From Xanthobacteraceae bacterium (GTDB taxonomy: Bacteria; Pseudomonadota; Alphaproteobacteria; Rhizobiales; Xanthobacteraceae), in assembly GCA_031291475.1 (NCBI GenBank), contig JARLIY010000120.1, positions 1 to 64,000 of the forward strand: a stretch of 64,000 nt of DNA. The letters are read 5' to 3'. Shown in pieces: positions 17,826-26,423 of the stretch. Each line of letters starts with the position of its first letter. Within the stretch, counting starts at the first letter, position 1. The translations under genes were made by a program, and so were the position numbers. The notes beneath the pieces are model-generated. The model worked only from the letters and a program-made list of their open reading frames with translations. It made no database searches and was not told the DNA's origin.

Positions 17826-19052
17826 TCAGAGCGGGATGTCGAGCTCCTTGGGCGGGGCGCGCTTGACCGGCGGCGCGGGGGTGGGCGCGTCCGGTTTCGG
17901 CGCCATCACCTCGGCCTTGGCTTGCGGCGCCGACGGAGGCGGCTCGCTCACGACCTTCGGCTCGGACGTTTGCGGCGGCTGCGGCGCTTGTAGTGCCTGT
18001 GGCTCGGGTTCGTTGGCGTATTTGGCGATCAGCGCACGGGCTCCGGCGATCAGCTTGCCGCCATCGAGCTTGCGCTCCTTCATCTGCTTGAGCCACAGCG
18101 CGACCACCGGCTCGATCGCCCTGCGCCAGTGCGCGATCTCCTCTGCCGTCAGGATCGCGATCGGATCGCCGCGCTCGCGCGCCGCATCGGCGACAGTTTT
18201 GGCTTCGAGATCCCACATGGCGCCGGCCATGCCGGCGGCATCTTGCCCGGAATTGGCGTCGATGACGGCTTTCAGGTCGCGCGGCAGCTTTTCGTAAGCC
18301 GCTTTGTTCATCGCCAGAACGAATGTCGAGGTGCTCAACGACGATTCCGCGAAATCGGTGTGGAACTTGAGGAGGTCGCCGAGCCGCAGGCTCGGCACGA
18401 CGTCCCACGGGTCGAGGCAACCGTCGATGGCGTGGCCGGCCAGCGCCATCGGCACCTGCGGGACCGGCACGCTGACGCCATACGCGCCGAGCGCGCGTAC
18501 CGCTTCACCGGCCAAACGGTTCGTCACGTGAAGCCGCAAGCCCTTGAGTTCCGCGATCGAGCGGACGGCCCGGTCCGTGTGCACGACGCCGCGGTCGCGG
18601 CACGAGAAACAGATCGGGTGAATCTCGTGGAATTCGTCCTGCAAATATGCCGCGGCGTAATCCTCGATCGCCCGGGAATTGACCAGCGCCCGGCGCGAGA
18701 CGGCAAACGGCAGCTCGAACGCTTCGATCTTAGCAAAGCGCCCAGGCGTATTGCCCGGCACCGCCCAGACGATGTCGGCAAGCCCGTCGCGCGCCTGATC
18801 GATCAGCTGCGCCGGCGCGCCGCCGAGCTGCATCGAGGGAAAAATGTCGATGCGGATGCGCCCGCCGGATTCGGCCTCGACCTTGCGCGCCCAGGGCACC
18901 AGGAACCGCTCGTGCCCGCCCGACACCGATGAGAAGAAGTGATGCAATTTGAGCGTTACCGGCGGCGCATCGGCCCGCGCCAGACGTAGCATGGCCGGAG
19001 CGGCGATCAATGCGGTCAACGAGGCGAGTAGCGTGCGGCGGGCAAGTGGCAT
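17826..19052 (-). CDS. TRAP transporter substrate-binding protein, DctP-like, with Pro-rich tail
   Basis: A 408-residue periplasmic solute receptor. The twin-arginine-like start (ARRTLLASLTALIAAPAML) is a signal peptide, and the DctP core includes LKLHHFFSSVSGGHE, the Arg-containing ligand segment LKGLRLHVTNR and AIDGCLDPWDV. The last 60 residues are rich in Pro, Ala and Glu, unlike usual DctP proteins (about 330 residues). The start at 19052 has GGAG upstream. No membrane subunits (DctQ, DctM) are present, so it is an orphan receptor here. Confidence 0.85.
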   Translation of the reverse strand: MPLARRTLLASLTALIAAPAMLRLARADAPPVTLKLHHFFSSVSGGHERFLVPWARKVEAESGGRIRIDIFPSMQLGGAPAQLIDQARDGLADIVWAVPGNTPGRFAKIEAFELPFAVSRRALVNSRAIEDYAAAYLQDEFHEIHPICFSCRDRGVVHTDRAVRSIAELKGLRLHVTNRLAGEAVRALGAYGVSVPVPQVPMALAGHAIDGCLDPWDVVPSLRLGDLLKFHTDFAESSLSTSTFVLAMNKAAYEKLPRDLKAVIDANSGQDAAGMAGAMWDLEAKTVADAARERGDPIAILTAEEIAHWRRAIEPVVALWLKQMKERKLDGGKLIAGARALIAKYANEPEPQALQAPQPPQTSEPKVVSEPPPSAPQAKAEVMAPKPDAPTPAPPVKRAPPKELDIPL

Positions 19053-19086
19053 GATTACTCCCACCGTTCCACGCCAGCGATAAGGC

Positions 19087-19977
19087 TCAATTGAGGCGCG
19101 GGGGTCGTTCTTCTTTGCCGGATGGGTGCATGATGGCGACCGCCGTGCGCGGAGGCGCCGCTTCCGTGGCCGGGGCCGGTTCCACCTTGCCGGCGCGCGC
19201 GCGGCGCTCGTAGCCGCGATAAGACAGCCAGCCGAACGGCAGGCTGACCAGATAGGCGAGCGTTCCGGAGGTAAGGATGATCCACGGATAGGCGATAAGC
19301 AGCGCCACAAACAGCACCACAAGGAGGACCGCAGGCCCGACCATTTCCGGCGGCACGCGCGTCCCGACCCGCTTGCCGGAAAACACCGGCAGCCGCGAGA
19401 CCATGAGGCATGCGATGAGCAGCGTGTAAGCGAGTGTCCCCCAGATCAGCACGTGCGAACGCGGAAAGCCGAGGAACACCGCATAGATCGGCAGCAGCAC
19501 GATGATGGCGCCGGCCGGCGCCGGCACGCCGACGAAGAAATTGCCCGCCCAGGCCGGCCGCTCCGGATCGTTGATCATGACGTTGAAGCGCGCGAGCCGC
19601 AGTCCGGCGCAGATGGCGAACACCATCGCGGCAATCCAGCCGGCCGATTTCAGATCGTGCAGGCCCCAGAAATAGAGGATCAGCGCCGGAGCGACGCCGA
19701 AATTGACGAAGTCGGCGAGACTGTCGAGCTCGGCGCCGAAGCGCGAGGTACCCTTGAGGAATCTTGCCAGGCGGCCGTCGAGGCCATCGAGGATGGCGGC
19801 GAAGACGATCGCGGCGAGCGCGAGCGCGTAACGGTTCTCGAACGCCATGCGGATTCCGGTGAGCCCGGCGCAGAGCGCGAGCAAGGTGACCAGATTAGGC
19901 GCCAGCGTACGCACCGGGATACGGCGGAAACGGCGGCGCCGGCGCTGGCCCTCGGCGGGCGGTGGTTGCATAGCCAT
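19087..19977 (-). CDS. pssA: CDP-diacylglycerol-serine O-phosphatidyltransferase
   Basis: A 296-residue membrane protein of the CDP-alcohol phosphatidyltransferase family. The active-site motif D-G-x2-A-R-x8-G-x3-D-x3-D is visible as DGLDGRLAR followed by GAELDSLAD. It makes phosphatidylserine, the substrate of the gene upstream (psd). The N-terminus is basic (RRRRRFRR) and the C-terminal 35 residues are Pro/Ala-rich. I start at the ATG of MAMQPPP. Confidence 0.92.
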   Translation of the reverse strand: MAMQPPPAEGQRRRRRFRRIPVRTLAPNLVTLLALCAGLTGIRMAFENRYALALAAIVFAAILDGLDGRLARFLKGTSRFGAELDSLADFVNFGVAPALILYFWGLHDLKSAGWIAAMVFAICAGLRLARFNVMINDPERPAWAGNFFVGVPAPAGAIIVLLPIYAVFLGFPRSHVLIWGTLAYTLLIACLMVSRLPVFSGKRVGTRVPPEMVGPAVLLVVLFVALLIAYPWIILTSGTLAYLVSLPFGWLSYRGYERRARAGKVEPAPATEAAPPRTAVAIMHPSGKEERPPRLN

Positions 19978-20042
19978 GACGGCAATATAGCCTTTCCGCG
20001 GCAGCGCCGCCACGCGCGAAACTTTTGCGCGTTAACCTTTTC

Positions 20043-20744
20043 TCACGCCGCGCCGAAGCCGCGATCCGCCGCAGCAGCAGCAAGTTCGGCCAGCACGGTC
20101 TCGCCGGCAATCGCGGTCTGCCCCTCGGCGACAAGCGCTTGCGTGCCGGCCGGCAGATAGAGGTCGACGCGCGAGCCGAAGCGGATCATGCCGATGCGCT
20201 GACCGGCGCCGACCGTCTCGCCCTCGCGCACAAACGGCACGATGCGCCGCGCGACGAGGCCGGCGATCTGGATGACGGCGATGCGGGCCCCGCCCGCGGT
20301 GGCGATGACAAACGAGTTGCGTTCATTGCTCTCGCTTGCTTTGTCGAGATCGGCGCTGATGAAGGCGCCTTCGCGATAGACCATGCGTTCGATGCGTCCG
20401 GGCAGCGGGCTGCGATTGATGTGGCAATCGAACACGCTCATGAAAATGGAAATGCACAAGTGTGGCTGCTCGTCGAGCTCGAGCTCCGGCGGCGGCACGG
20501 CGCTGGCGACACGGCTGATGCGTCCGTCCGCCGGCGCCACGACGATGCCTTCGCGCGCCGGTGTGACCCGCGTCGGATCGCGGAAGAAATAGACGCACCA
20601 CAAAGTCGCCATGACGCCAAGCCATCCGAGCGGCGCCCACAGCCAAAACAAAACGAGGCTCGCAAACGCGAAGCCGCCGATGAACGGATAGCCTTGCGGA
20701 TGGATCGGCGCGAGCTGCGAGCGAATGGAATTGATGACGGACAT
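20043..20744 (-). CDS. psd: Phosphatidylserine decarboxylase proenzyme
   Basis: A 233-residue short-type (archaeal/rhizobial) PSD. Two hydrophobic segments lie near residues 20-55, and the self-cleavage site that makes the pyruvoyl group is the Gly-Ser of RFGSRVD near residue 190. It forms phosphatidylethanolamine from the PssA product. psd and pssA are adjacent, as in other rhizobia, and likely cotranscribed; the exporter gene upstream ends 9 bases before the psd start. Confidence 0.93.
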   Translation of the reverse strand: MSVINSIRSQLAPIHPQGYPFIGGFAFASLVLFWLWAPLGWLGVMATLWCVYFFRDPTRVTPAREGIVVAPADGRISRVASAVPPPELELDEQPHLCISIFMSVFDCHINRSPLPGRIERMVYREGAFISADLDKASESNERNSFVIATAGGARIAVIQIAGLVARRIVPFVREGETVGAGQRIGMIRFGSRVDLYLPAGTQALVAEGQTAIAGETVLAELAAAAADRGFGAA

Positions 20745-20753
20745 GGGCTGGCG

Positions 20754-22721
20754 TTATTCCGCGGCATCGACGGCAGGCAGGAGCTCCTCGTCCGCTTTCG
20801 GCGCGTCCGGCACCTCCGGCGGGTTGCGGTTGGGGGCGGCGGTATCCTCCCCGACTTCGGCGAGAATCTCCCGCGCCATCTGCGCCTCGCGCTGCCGGTT
20901 CCACATGCTGGCATAAAGGCCGCCCCGCGCCAGCAGCTCGCGATGCGTGCCGCGCTCGACGATCACGCCGTGATCGAGCACCAAAATCTCGTCGGCGCCG
21001 ACGATGGTGGAGAGCCGGTGGGCGATAACGAGCGTGGTGCGGTTCTTCGACACGCGGTCGAGCGCATCCTGGATGTCGCGCTCGGTATGGCTGTCGAGCG
21101 CGGAGGTGGCTTCGTCGAGCAATAGGATCGGCGGCGCTTTAAGGATCGTACGCGCGATTGCGACGCGCTGCTTCTCGCCGCCGGAGAGCTTCAGGCCCCG
21201 CTCGCCGACCTCGGTCTCGTAGCCCCTGGGCGCCAGCCGGATGAAGCCGTCGATCTGCGCCAGCCGCGCCGCCTCCTCGACTTCGGCATCGGTCGCGTCC
21301 CATCGGCCGTAACGAATATTGTAGCGAATAGTGTCGTTGAACAGCACGGTATCCTGCGGCACCATGCCTATCGCGGCGCGCAGTGACGTTTGCGTCACAT
21401 CGCGGATGTCCTCGCCGTCGATAAGGATGCGGCCGCCGGTCACGTCATAGAAGCGGAACAAAAGCCGCGAGATCGTCGACTTGCCGGCGCCGGAAGGTCC
21501 AACGATGGCGACAGTGCGTCCGGCCGCCACCTCGAAGCCCAACCCCTTGAGGATCGTCCGCTCCGGTTCATAGGCGAAGAACACGTTGTCGAAGCGAATA
21601 GTGCCGGTGCGCACTTTCAGCGGCTTCGCGCCCGGAATGTCTTTGATCTCCGGCTTGCGCGAGAGGATCGAAAACATGAGTTCGATGTCGATCACCGCCT
21701 GTTTGATCTCGCGGTAGACCAGGCCCATGAAGTTCAGCGGCTGGTAGAGCTGGATCATCATGGCGTTGATCATGACGAAATCGCCCACCGTGTTGGTGCC
21801 GTTCTCGGTGCCGATGGCGCAAAGCACCATCGCGGCGGCGAGCCCGATAGTGAACACGATCGCCTGGCCGGCATTAAGGATGGCGAGCGAGGTATAGGCT
21901 CGCACGCTGGCGTCCTCGTAGCGCGCCATCGAGCGGTCGTACCGCTTGGCCTCGCGCTCCTCGGCGGAGAAGTATTTGACGGTTTCGTAATTGAGCAGCG
22001 AATCGATCGCCTTGGCGTTGGCGTCGGTGTCGCTCTCATTCATCTTGCGGCGGATGCCGATGCGCCATTCGGTGGCGTAGAACGTAAAGCCGACATAGAG
22101 CGCGACCGTCAGCAGGATCACGACCAGATAGCGCCAGTCGAAGTGGAACAGCAGCACCCAGCCGACCAGAAACACCTCGACGATGGTCGGCAGGAGCTGC
22201 AACAGCAGCATGCGCACGATGGTCTCGATGGCGTTGCGGCCGCGTTCGAGGACGCGCGTCAACCCGCCGGTCTTGCGCTCGAGATGGAACCGCAATGAAA
22301 GCAGATGCATATGCTCGAAGGTGAGCAACGCCAGCCGCCGCACCGCGTTCATCGCCACCTTGGCGAATATGCCGTCGCGCCATTGGGTGAGCACACCCAT
22401 GAGGATGCGCATGCCGCCATAGGCGAGCGTCATCATCACCGGCGTCGCCACCGCCCACGCCAGCCAGTGGTTGGCCCAGACCGGCGCGGTGCCGTGGCCA
22501 GCCAGCGCATCGGTCGCCCATTTGAAGGTAAAGGGCACCGCGACGGTCGCGAGCTTGGCGGCGAAAATCAGCACGGTTGCGAACAGCACGCGCGCTTTGA
22601 GGTCGCGACGGTCGGCGGGCCAGATATAGGGCCACAGATGCCAGAGCGTCGAAAACAGCGCGCCGCCGTCGGCACGCACGTGGCGCGCCGAGCCGAGGGG
22701 GGCAGTTGCGTATTCTCTCAT
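20754..22721 (-). CDS. Atm1-type ABC exporter (permease and ATPase fused)
   Basis: A 655-residue half-transporter. Six membrane helices occupy about residues 45-330; the nucleotide-binding domain follows with Walker A GPSGAGKST, signature LSGGEKQR and Walker B LLLDEATSALD. The sequence FSAEEREAKRYD and NFMGLVYREIKQA match the Atm1/HMT1 subgroup, which exports glutathione-linked sulfur or metal compounds and supports Fe-S or heavy-metal handling. It acts as a homodimer in the inner membrane. Its C-terminal 40 residues are acidic and Pro-rich. The downstream phospholipid genes are close enough for one transcript, but a functional link is not obvious. Confidence 0.9.
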   Translation of the reverse strand: MREYATAPLGSARHVRADGGALFSTLWHLWPYIWPADRRDLKARVLFATVLIFAAKLATVAVPFTFKWATDALAGHGTAPVWANHWLAWAVATPVMMTLAYGGMRILMGVLTQWRDGIFAKVAMNAVRRLALLTFEHMHLLSLRFHLERKTGGLTRVLERGRNAIETIVRMLLLQLLPTIVEVFLVGWVLLFHFDWRYLVVILLTVALYVGFTFYATEWRIGIRRKMNESDTDANAKAIDSLLNYETVKYFSAEEREAKRYDRSMARYEDASVRAYTSLAILNAGQAIVFTIGLAAAMVLCAIGTENGTNTVGDFVMINAMMIQLYQPLNFMGLVYREIKQAVIDIELMFSILSRKPEIKDIPGAKPLKVRTGTIRFDNVFFAYEPERTILKGLGFEVAAGRTVAIVGPSGAGKSTISRLLFRFYDVTGGRILIDGEDIRDVTQTSLRAAIGMVPQDTVLFNDTIRYNIRYGRWDATDAEVEEAARLAQIDGFIRLAPRGYETEVGERGLKLSGGEKQRVAIARTILKAPPILLLDEATSALDSHTERDIQDALDRVSKNRTTLVIAHRLSTIVGADEILVLDHGVIVERGTHRELLARGGLYASMWNRQREAQMAREILAEVGEDTAAPNRNPPEVPDAPKADEELLPAVDAAE

Positions 22722-22883
22722 TGCAAGGTTTGACCCGGGCGGCCGCGGGGAGCCCCCATTTCATTGTCATATAGAGCGTTTTCCTCTATCCCGCATCGGC
22801 ACCCGTAACCGGCTTGCGCCGCGATTTGCGCTTGCAGTCGCGCCGAATCGCCGCCACATCTATCCCTTCATGAGTGTGACTCT

Positions 22884-23489
22884 ATGAGCAAAATCAAGGC
22901 GATCTGCGTTTATTGCGGATCGAGCCCGGGTACCGACCCGGAGTTTGTGGCCACCGCGCGCAGTTTCGGCAAAATCCTCGCCGAAAATGGCGTGCGGCTC
23001 GTTTATGGCGGCGGCTCCATCGGCCTGATGGGTGCGCTTGCCGGCGCCGTCATCGAGCATGGCGGCGCGGCAACCGGAATCATTCCGGAGTTCCTCACCG
23101 CCAAAGAGCGGCCGCGGCGGCTCGCGCAGGAGCAGATCGTCACGCGCGACATGCACGAACGCAAGCGCACCATGTTCGAGCGCGCGGACGCCTTCGTCGC
23201 CTTGCCGGGCGGGCTCGGTACGCTCGAGGAATTGGTCGAGCAGATGACCTGGGCGCAGCTCGGCCGCCACAAGAAGCCGATCCTGATCGCCAACATCAAC
23301 GGCTTCTGGGACCCGCTGCTGGCGCTCATCGTGCACATGCGCGCGCTCGGCCTCGTTCCCGCGCCAGCACAAGGTGTCGAGCTTCTGGTCGTCGATCGTA
23401 TCGAAGACGTTCTGCCGAAGCTACGCGAGGCGGCGCGCGCCGTCACCGAGGCCGAGAAGCAAATGGCCGTGTCGGCGGATCGGCTCTGA
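22884..23489 (+). CDS. LOG family protein (nucleoside monophosphate phosphoribohydrolase type)
   Basis: A 201-residue Rossmann-like protein. The family hallmarks are YGGGSIGLMG and PGGLGTLEE, with Arg-Lys in HERKRTMF. Characterised members cleave cytokinin riboside 5'-monophosphates or AMP, releasing the free base. The ATG follows a short leader; a further ATG 14 bases upstream is out of frame. No other cytokinin gene is near, so a housekeeping nucleotide role is equally possible. Confidence 0.9.
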   Translation: MSKIKAICVYCGSSPGTDPEFVATARSFGKILAENGVRLVYGGGSIGLMGALAGAVIEHGGAATGIIPEFLTAKERPRRLAQEQIVTRDMHERKRTMFERADAFVALPGGLGTLEELVEQMTWAQLGRHKKPILIANINGFWDPLLALIVHMRALGLVPAPAQGVELLVVDRIEDVLPKLREAARAVTEAEKQMAVSADRL

Positions 23490-23513
23490 CCCGCAGCGCG
23501 CGGGCAACGCCGC

Positions 23514-24584
23514 TCAGTGGACCAGAAAACGATAACTGCCGTCGTCGGATTCGTGTCCCGCGAGAGCGGCAGCGCCGAGTTGCTCGGCGATGCGGGTCGC
23601 GACCGGCACGCGGTAATGCAGCGGGTCCCAGTAATTGGTTTCGTTTTGGGTCAACGGCGAAGGAAAACGCCAATCGATCACCTTGGCACCGTCCTTGCGG
23701 CCGATGGCAACGATCCGCTGTTTGCATTCCGCCTCGATCTCCGCCTCACGTGTTCCGGGTGACGGCAGCGCGGCGACGTTCACCGGCATGAAGGCGAGAA
23801 TGGTCATGGTGGTGGAAGGAAAGCGCGCAAGCGCGGCATCGAGCCAATCCAAGGCCGGAAACGACAATTGGCCGAGTTCCCCGGCGGTCAGCGGCCGCTG
23901 CTCGTGCACCGGCGGTCGAAAGTTATGCCAGATCGCCTCGTGAGCCCGGACCAGATCGTATTGCGATTCCGGCGGCACGAACACCTCGTAGCCGTCGTAT
24001 CGAATGCGCTCGCGGTACAAATGCAGGTGGTATCCGACGAGCCGGCCGGCAATTTCCAGCGTGCCGGAATTGAACAGATAAAGATACTTTTCCCACGGAT
24101 TATCGTCGTACAGCCAATCGGGAAACCCGCGAAACGTGATCCGGTCGCGGTCGGCGTTCTGCGCGCACCAGACGCCATCGAGCCCGACGATGAGGACTTT
24201 CGGCGGCCCGACCGTGCGGACGAACAAATCCAGCATGGTCTTTTGCTCCCATGCCATCGCCGAAGACATCGCAAGATTGGCGAACCGGACATGGAATGAT
24301 CGGTCAAGTACCTGCGGGTCCAGCAGGCGGGAGGTCGAGGTTCCGATCACGAGGGAATCGAACCGCTTGCTGCGCACGATCTGCGGGTACATGAAGCGGT
24401 CGCTGATGCTGACGATACGCCGATCGATCGGCAGCGAGAACGGCACCGTGTCGTAGGGATCGACCAGCAGAATGAACAGGTAGATCGCGGCGGCGCCGCC
24501 GACGAGTACGCCAAGAAACAGCAAAACGAAGGCCCACCAGTCGGGCGCTTTGCTTTCGTCTGTCTTAGCGGATTGCCAGAACAC
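23514..24584 (-). CDS. Membrane-anchored SGNH-like partner of the MBOAT acyltransferase
   Basis: A 356-residue protein with one N-terminal membrane helix (about residues 17-41) and a large periplasmic part. GTSTSR near residue 80 is like the block I serine motif, and DPLH near residue 315 fits the Asp-x-x-His of SGNH esterases/acyltransferases such as AlgJ, AlgX or PatB. It starts 9 bases after the MBOAT gene. Such pairs move acyl groups across the inner membrane (MBOAT) and onto an extracytoplasmic target (SGNH partner). The target polymer is unknown. Confidence 0.65.
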   Translation of the reverse strand: MFWQSAKTDESKAPDWWAFVLLFLGVLVGGAAAIYLFILLVDPYDTVPFSLPIDRRIVSISDRFMYPQIVRSKRFDSLVIGTSTSRLLDPQVLDRSFHVRFANLAMSSAMAWEQKTMLDLFVRTVGPPKVLIVGLDGVWCAQNADRDRITFRGFPDWLYDDNPWEKYLYLFNSGTLEIAGRLVGYHLHLYRERIRYDGYEVFVPPESQYDLVRAHEAIWHNFRPPVHEQRPLTAGELGQLSFPALDWLDAALARFPSTTMTILAFMPVNVAALPSPGTREAEIEAECKQRIVAIGRKDGAKVIDWRFPSPLTQNETNYWDPLHYRVPVATRIAEQLGAAALAGHESDDGSYRFLVH

Positions 24585-24593
24585 GCGCGCTCC

Positions 24594-25964
24594 CTAGAAC
24601 TGAAAGTAGATAAAGCTGACCGGAGCTTTCGTCCCGACTTCCAGCAGACAATAGACCGCGAGCAGGGCTCCGGCGACGGACACCATCGGACGGGGATTTT
24701 TCAGACCGTTGATGATTTCGTGCGCCGACGGGATCAACGCCGACGCCAGAGCCGCCAGCAGCAGGAGCTTGATCTCGTGCAAAGCTCCGCCCGCGCCGCC
24801 CTCACCCACCAGCGACATCAGCATCGACCCGGCGACTCCGAAGCTCGCGGCGCGAAACACCACCCAACCGATGAGTACGAACAGCATGGTGACGACCCAG
24901 CCGGCGAGCTTCGGCATCGGACGACCGAGCCGTTGCCAGCCATGGCACGTGGCGAGGCCCACGCCGTGCCAAAGCCCCCAGGCGACGAACGTCCATCCGG
25001 CGCCGTGCCATAGCCCGCACAGCCCCATTGTGACCATGGTCGCCAGCAGGTAACGCCACAGCCCGTGCCGGCTGCCCCCGAGCGGAATATAGAGATAGTC
25101 GCGCAGGAAACTCGACAGCGTGATGTGCCAGCGCCGCCAGAAATCGCGGATATCGGTGGCGAGATACGGCCGGCGGAAGTTCTCCGGCAGAATGAGCCCG
25201 AAGATCAGCGCCGAGCCGATCGCCATCTCGGTATAGGCCGAGAAATCGAGAAAAAGCTGGAACGAAAACGCCAGCACCGCGGTCCAGGCATCGCCGAGAT
25301 TGAGCGCGTGCAACCGCGCGTCGGCGAACAGCGGATCAACGACGGCGCCAAGCTTATCGGCAAGCAGCACCTTCTTGCCGAAGCCGATCGTGAAGATCAC
25401 CAGCCCGATCGCGATCCGCCGCCACAATCCTTCGCGACGCGGATCGAGGGAGAATTGGGGCACAAGTTCATTATGCCGCACGATCGGCCCGGCAATCAGG
25501 TGCGGGTACAGCAGCACGAACAGCGCGAACGGCCGGAGCGGATAGATCGGCGCCTCGCCGCGCATGCGGTCGACCAGATATGAAATCAACTGAAAAGAAA
25601 AGAAACTGATGCCGATCGGCAGAATAAGATGCGCGCGCGGAAGCGTTATGCCGATCGTCGTTTCAGCCGAGCCCAGTATGAAATCGAGATACTTGAACGT
25701 ACCGAGCGAAAGCAAGTTGACGACGACGCCCACGATCAACGGCGCGCGGCGTCCGGTGCGCTGATGCGCGAGCGCCAGCAGCCAGGTCGCGAGTATTTGC
25801 GTAACCGGCAATATGACGAAGCGCGCATCCCACCAGCCGTAAAAGACGAGCGAGGCCCCGATCAGGCACCACTGCCGTGCCAATTCGGAGCCCGCGACCG
25901 AGTAATAAAGCAAAGTTACGGCGGGCAGAAACACCAGCACGTAGAACTGCGATTGAAACAACAT
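24594..25964 (-). CDS. MBOAT family O-acyltransferase, AlgI/DltB-like
   Basis: A 456-residue polytopic membrane protein. The MBOAT histidine lies in GLWHGAGWTFVAWGLWHG, and DIRDFWRRWHITLSSFLRDY with the YIPLGGSRHG signature are textbook for AlgI. It takes an acyl group from a cytosolic donor and passes it across the membrane. No alginate, cellulose or teichoic acid genes are nearby, so the polymer it modifies cannot be named. It forms an operon with the SGNH-like gene downstream. Confidence 0.9.
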   Translation of the reverse strand: MLFQSQFYVLVFLPAVTLLYYSVAGSELARQWCLIGASLVFYGWWDARFVILPVTQILATWLLALAHQRTGRRAPLIVGVVVNLLSLGTFKYLDFILGSAETTIGITLPRAHLILPIGISFFSFQLISYLVDRMRGEAPIYPLRPFALFVLLYPHLIAGPIVRHNELVPQFSLDPRREGLWRRIAIGLVIFTIGFGKKVLLADKLGAVVDPLFADARLHALNLGDAWTAVLAFSFQLFLDFSAYTEMAIGSALIFGLILPENFRRPYLATDIRDFWRRWHITLSSFLRDYLYIPLGGSRHGLWRYLLATMVTMGLCGLWHGAGWTFVAWGLWHGVGLATCHGWQRLGRPMPKLAGWVVTMLFVLIGWVVFRAASFGVAGSMLMSLVGEGGAGGALHEIKLLLLAALASALIPSAHEIINGLKNPRPMVSVAGALLAVYCLLEVGTKAPVSFIYFQF

Positions 25965-26026
25965 CGGCTGACCGTACCCCGCAGCCCTGCTTCAGGTATC
26001 TCTGCAGGCCCGTCAAGGGAGCGAGC

Positions 26027-26413
26027 TTAACTGGAAGCGCTCACAAATGTCACCGCCTCGATGCGGTTGCCGTCGGGATCGCGCACGAAGGCCGCGTAAT
26101 ATTTCTCGTAATAGTCCGGGCGCAGCCCCGGCGCGCCGTCGGACGCACCGCCGGCCTTGAGCGCCGCTTCATGGAAGGCATCGACCGCCGCGCTATCTGG
26201 CGCCCGCAGGCAGATATGCACGCCGCTGTCTTCGGCCACGCGCTCCATGTTGGTTCGCTTGTTGCTCCAGAATTCGGGATATTTCTTGCCGAAGCCGATG
26301 GCGGCACCGGGCCACTCGCGCAATTTGCTCAGGCCCAGCGGCATCAGCGCCGCGGCGTAGAACGCTTCGGCTTTTTTAAGATCGCGCACGGCGACGGAGA
26401 TGTGGTCGATCAC
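26027..26413 (-). CDS. VOC family (glyoxalase-like) protein
   Basis: A 128-residue vicinal oxygen chelate protein made of the usual paired beta-alpha-beta units. The N-terminal MIDHISVAVRDL carries a metal-ligand His, and the C-terminal FVRDPDGNRIEAV carries the usual Glu ligand; HICLRAP gives a middle ligand. The reaction is unknown. It lies 10 bases after cimA on the same strand, which suggests cotranscription rather than a shared pathway. Confidence 0.85.
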   Translation of the reverse strand: MIDHISVAVRDLKKAEAFYAAALMPLGLSKLREWPGAAIGFGKKYPEFWSNKRTNMERVAEDSGVHICLRAPDSAAVDAFHEAALKAGGASDGAPGLRPDYYEKYYAAFVRDPDGNRIEAVTFVSASS

Positions 26414-26423
26414 GACCGTCTCC

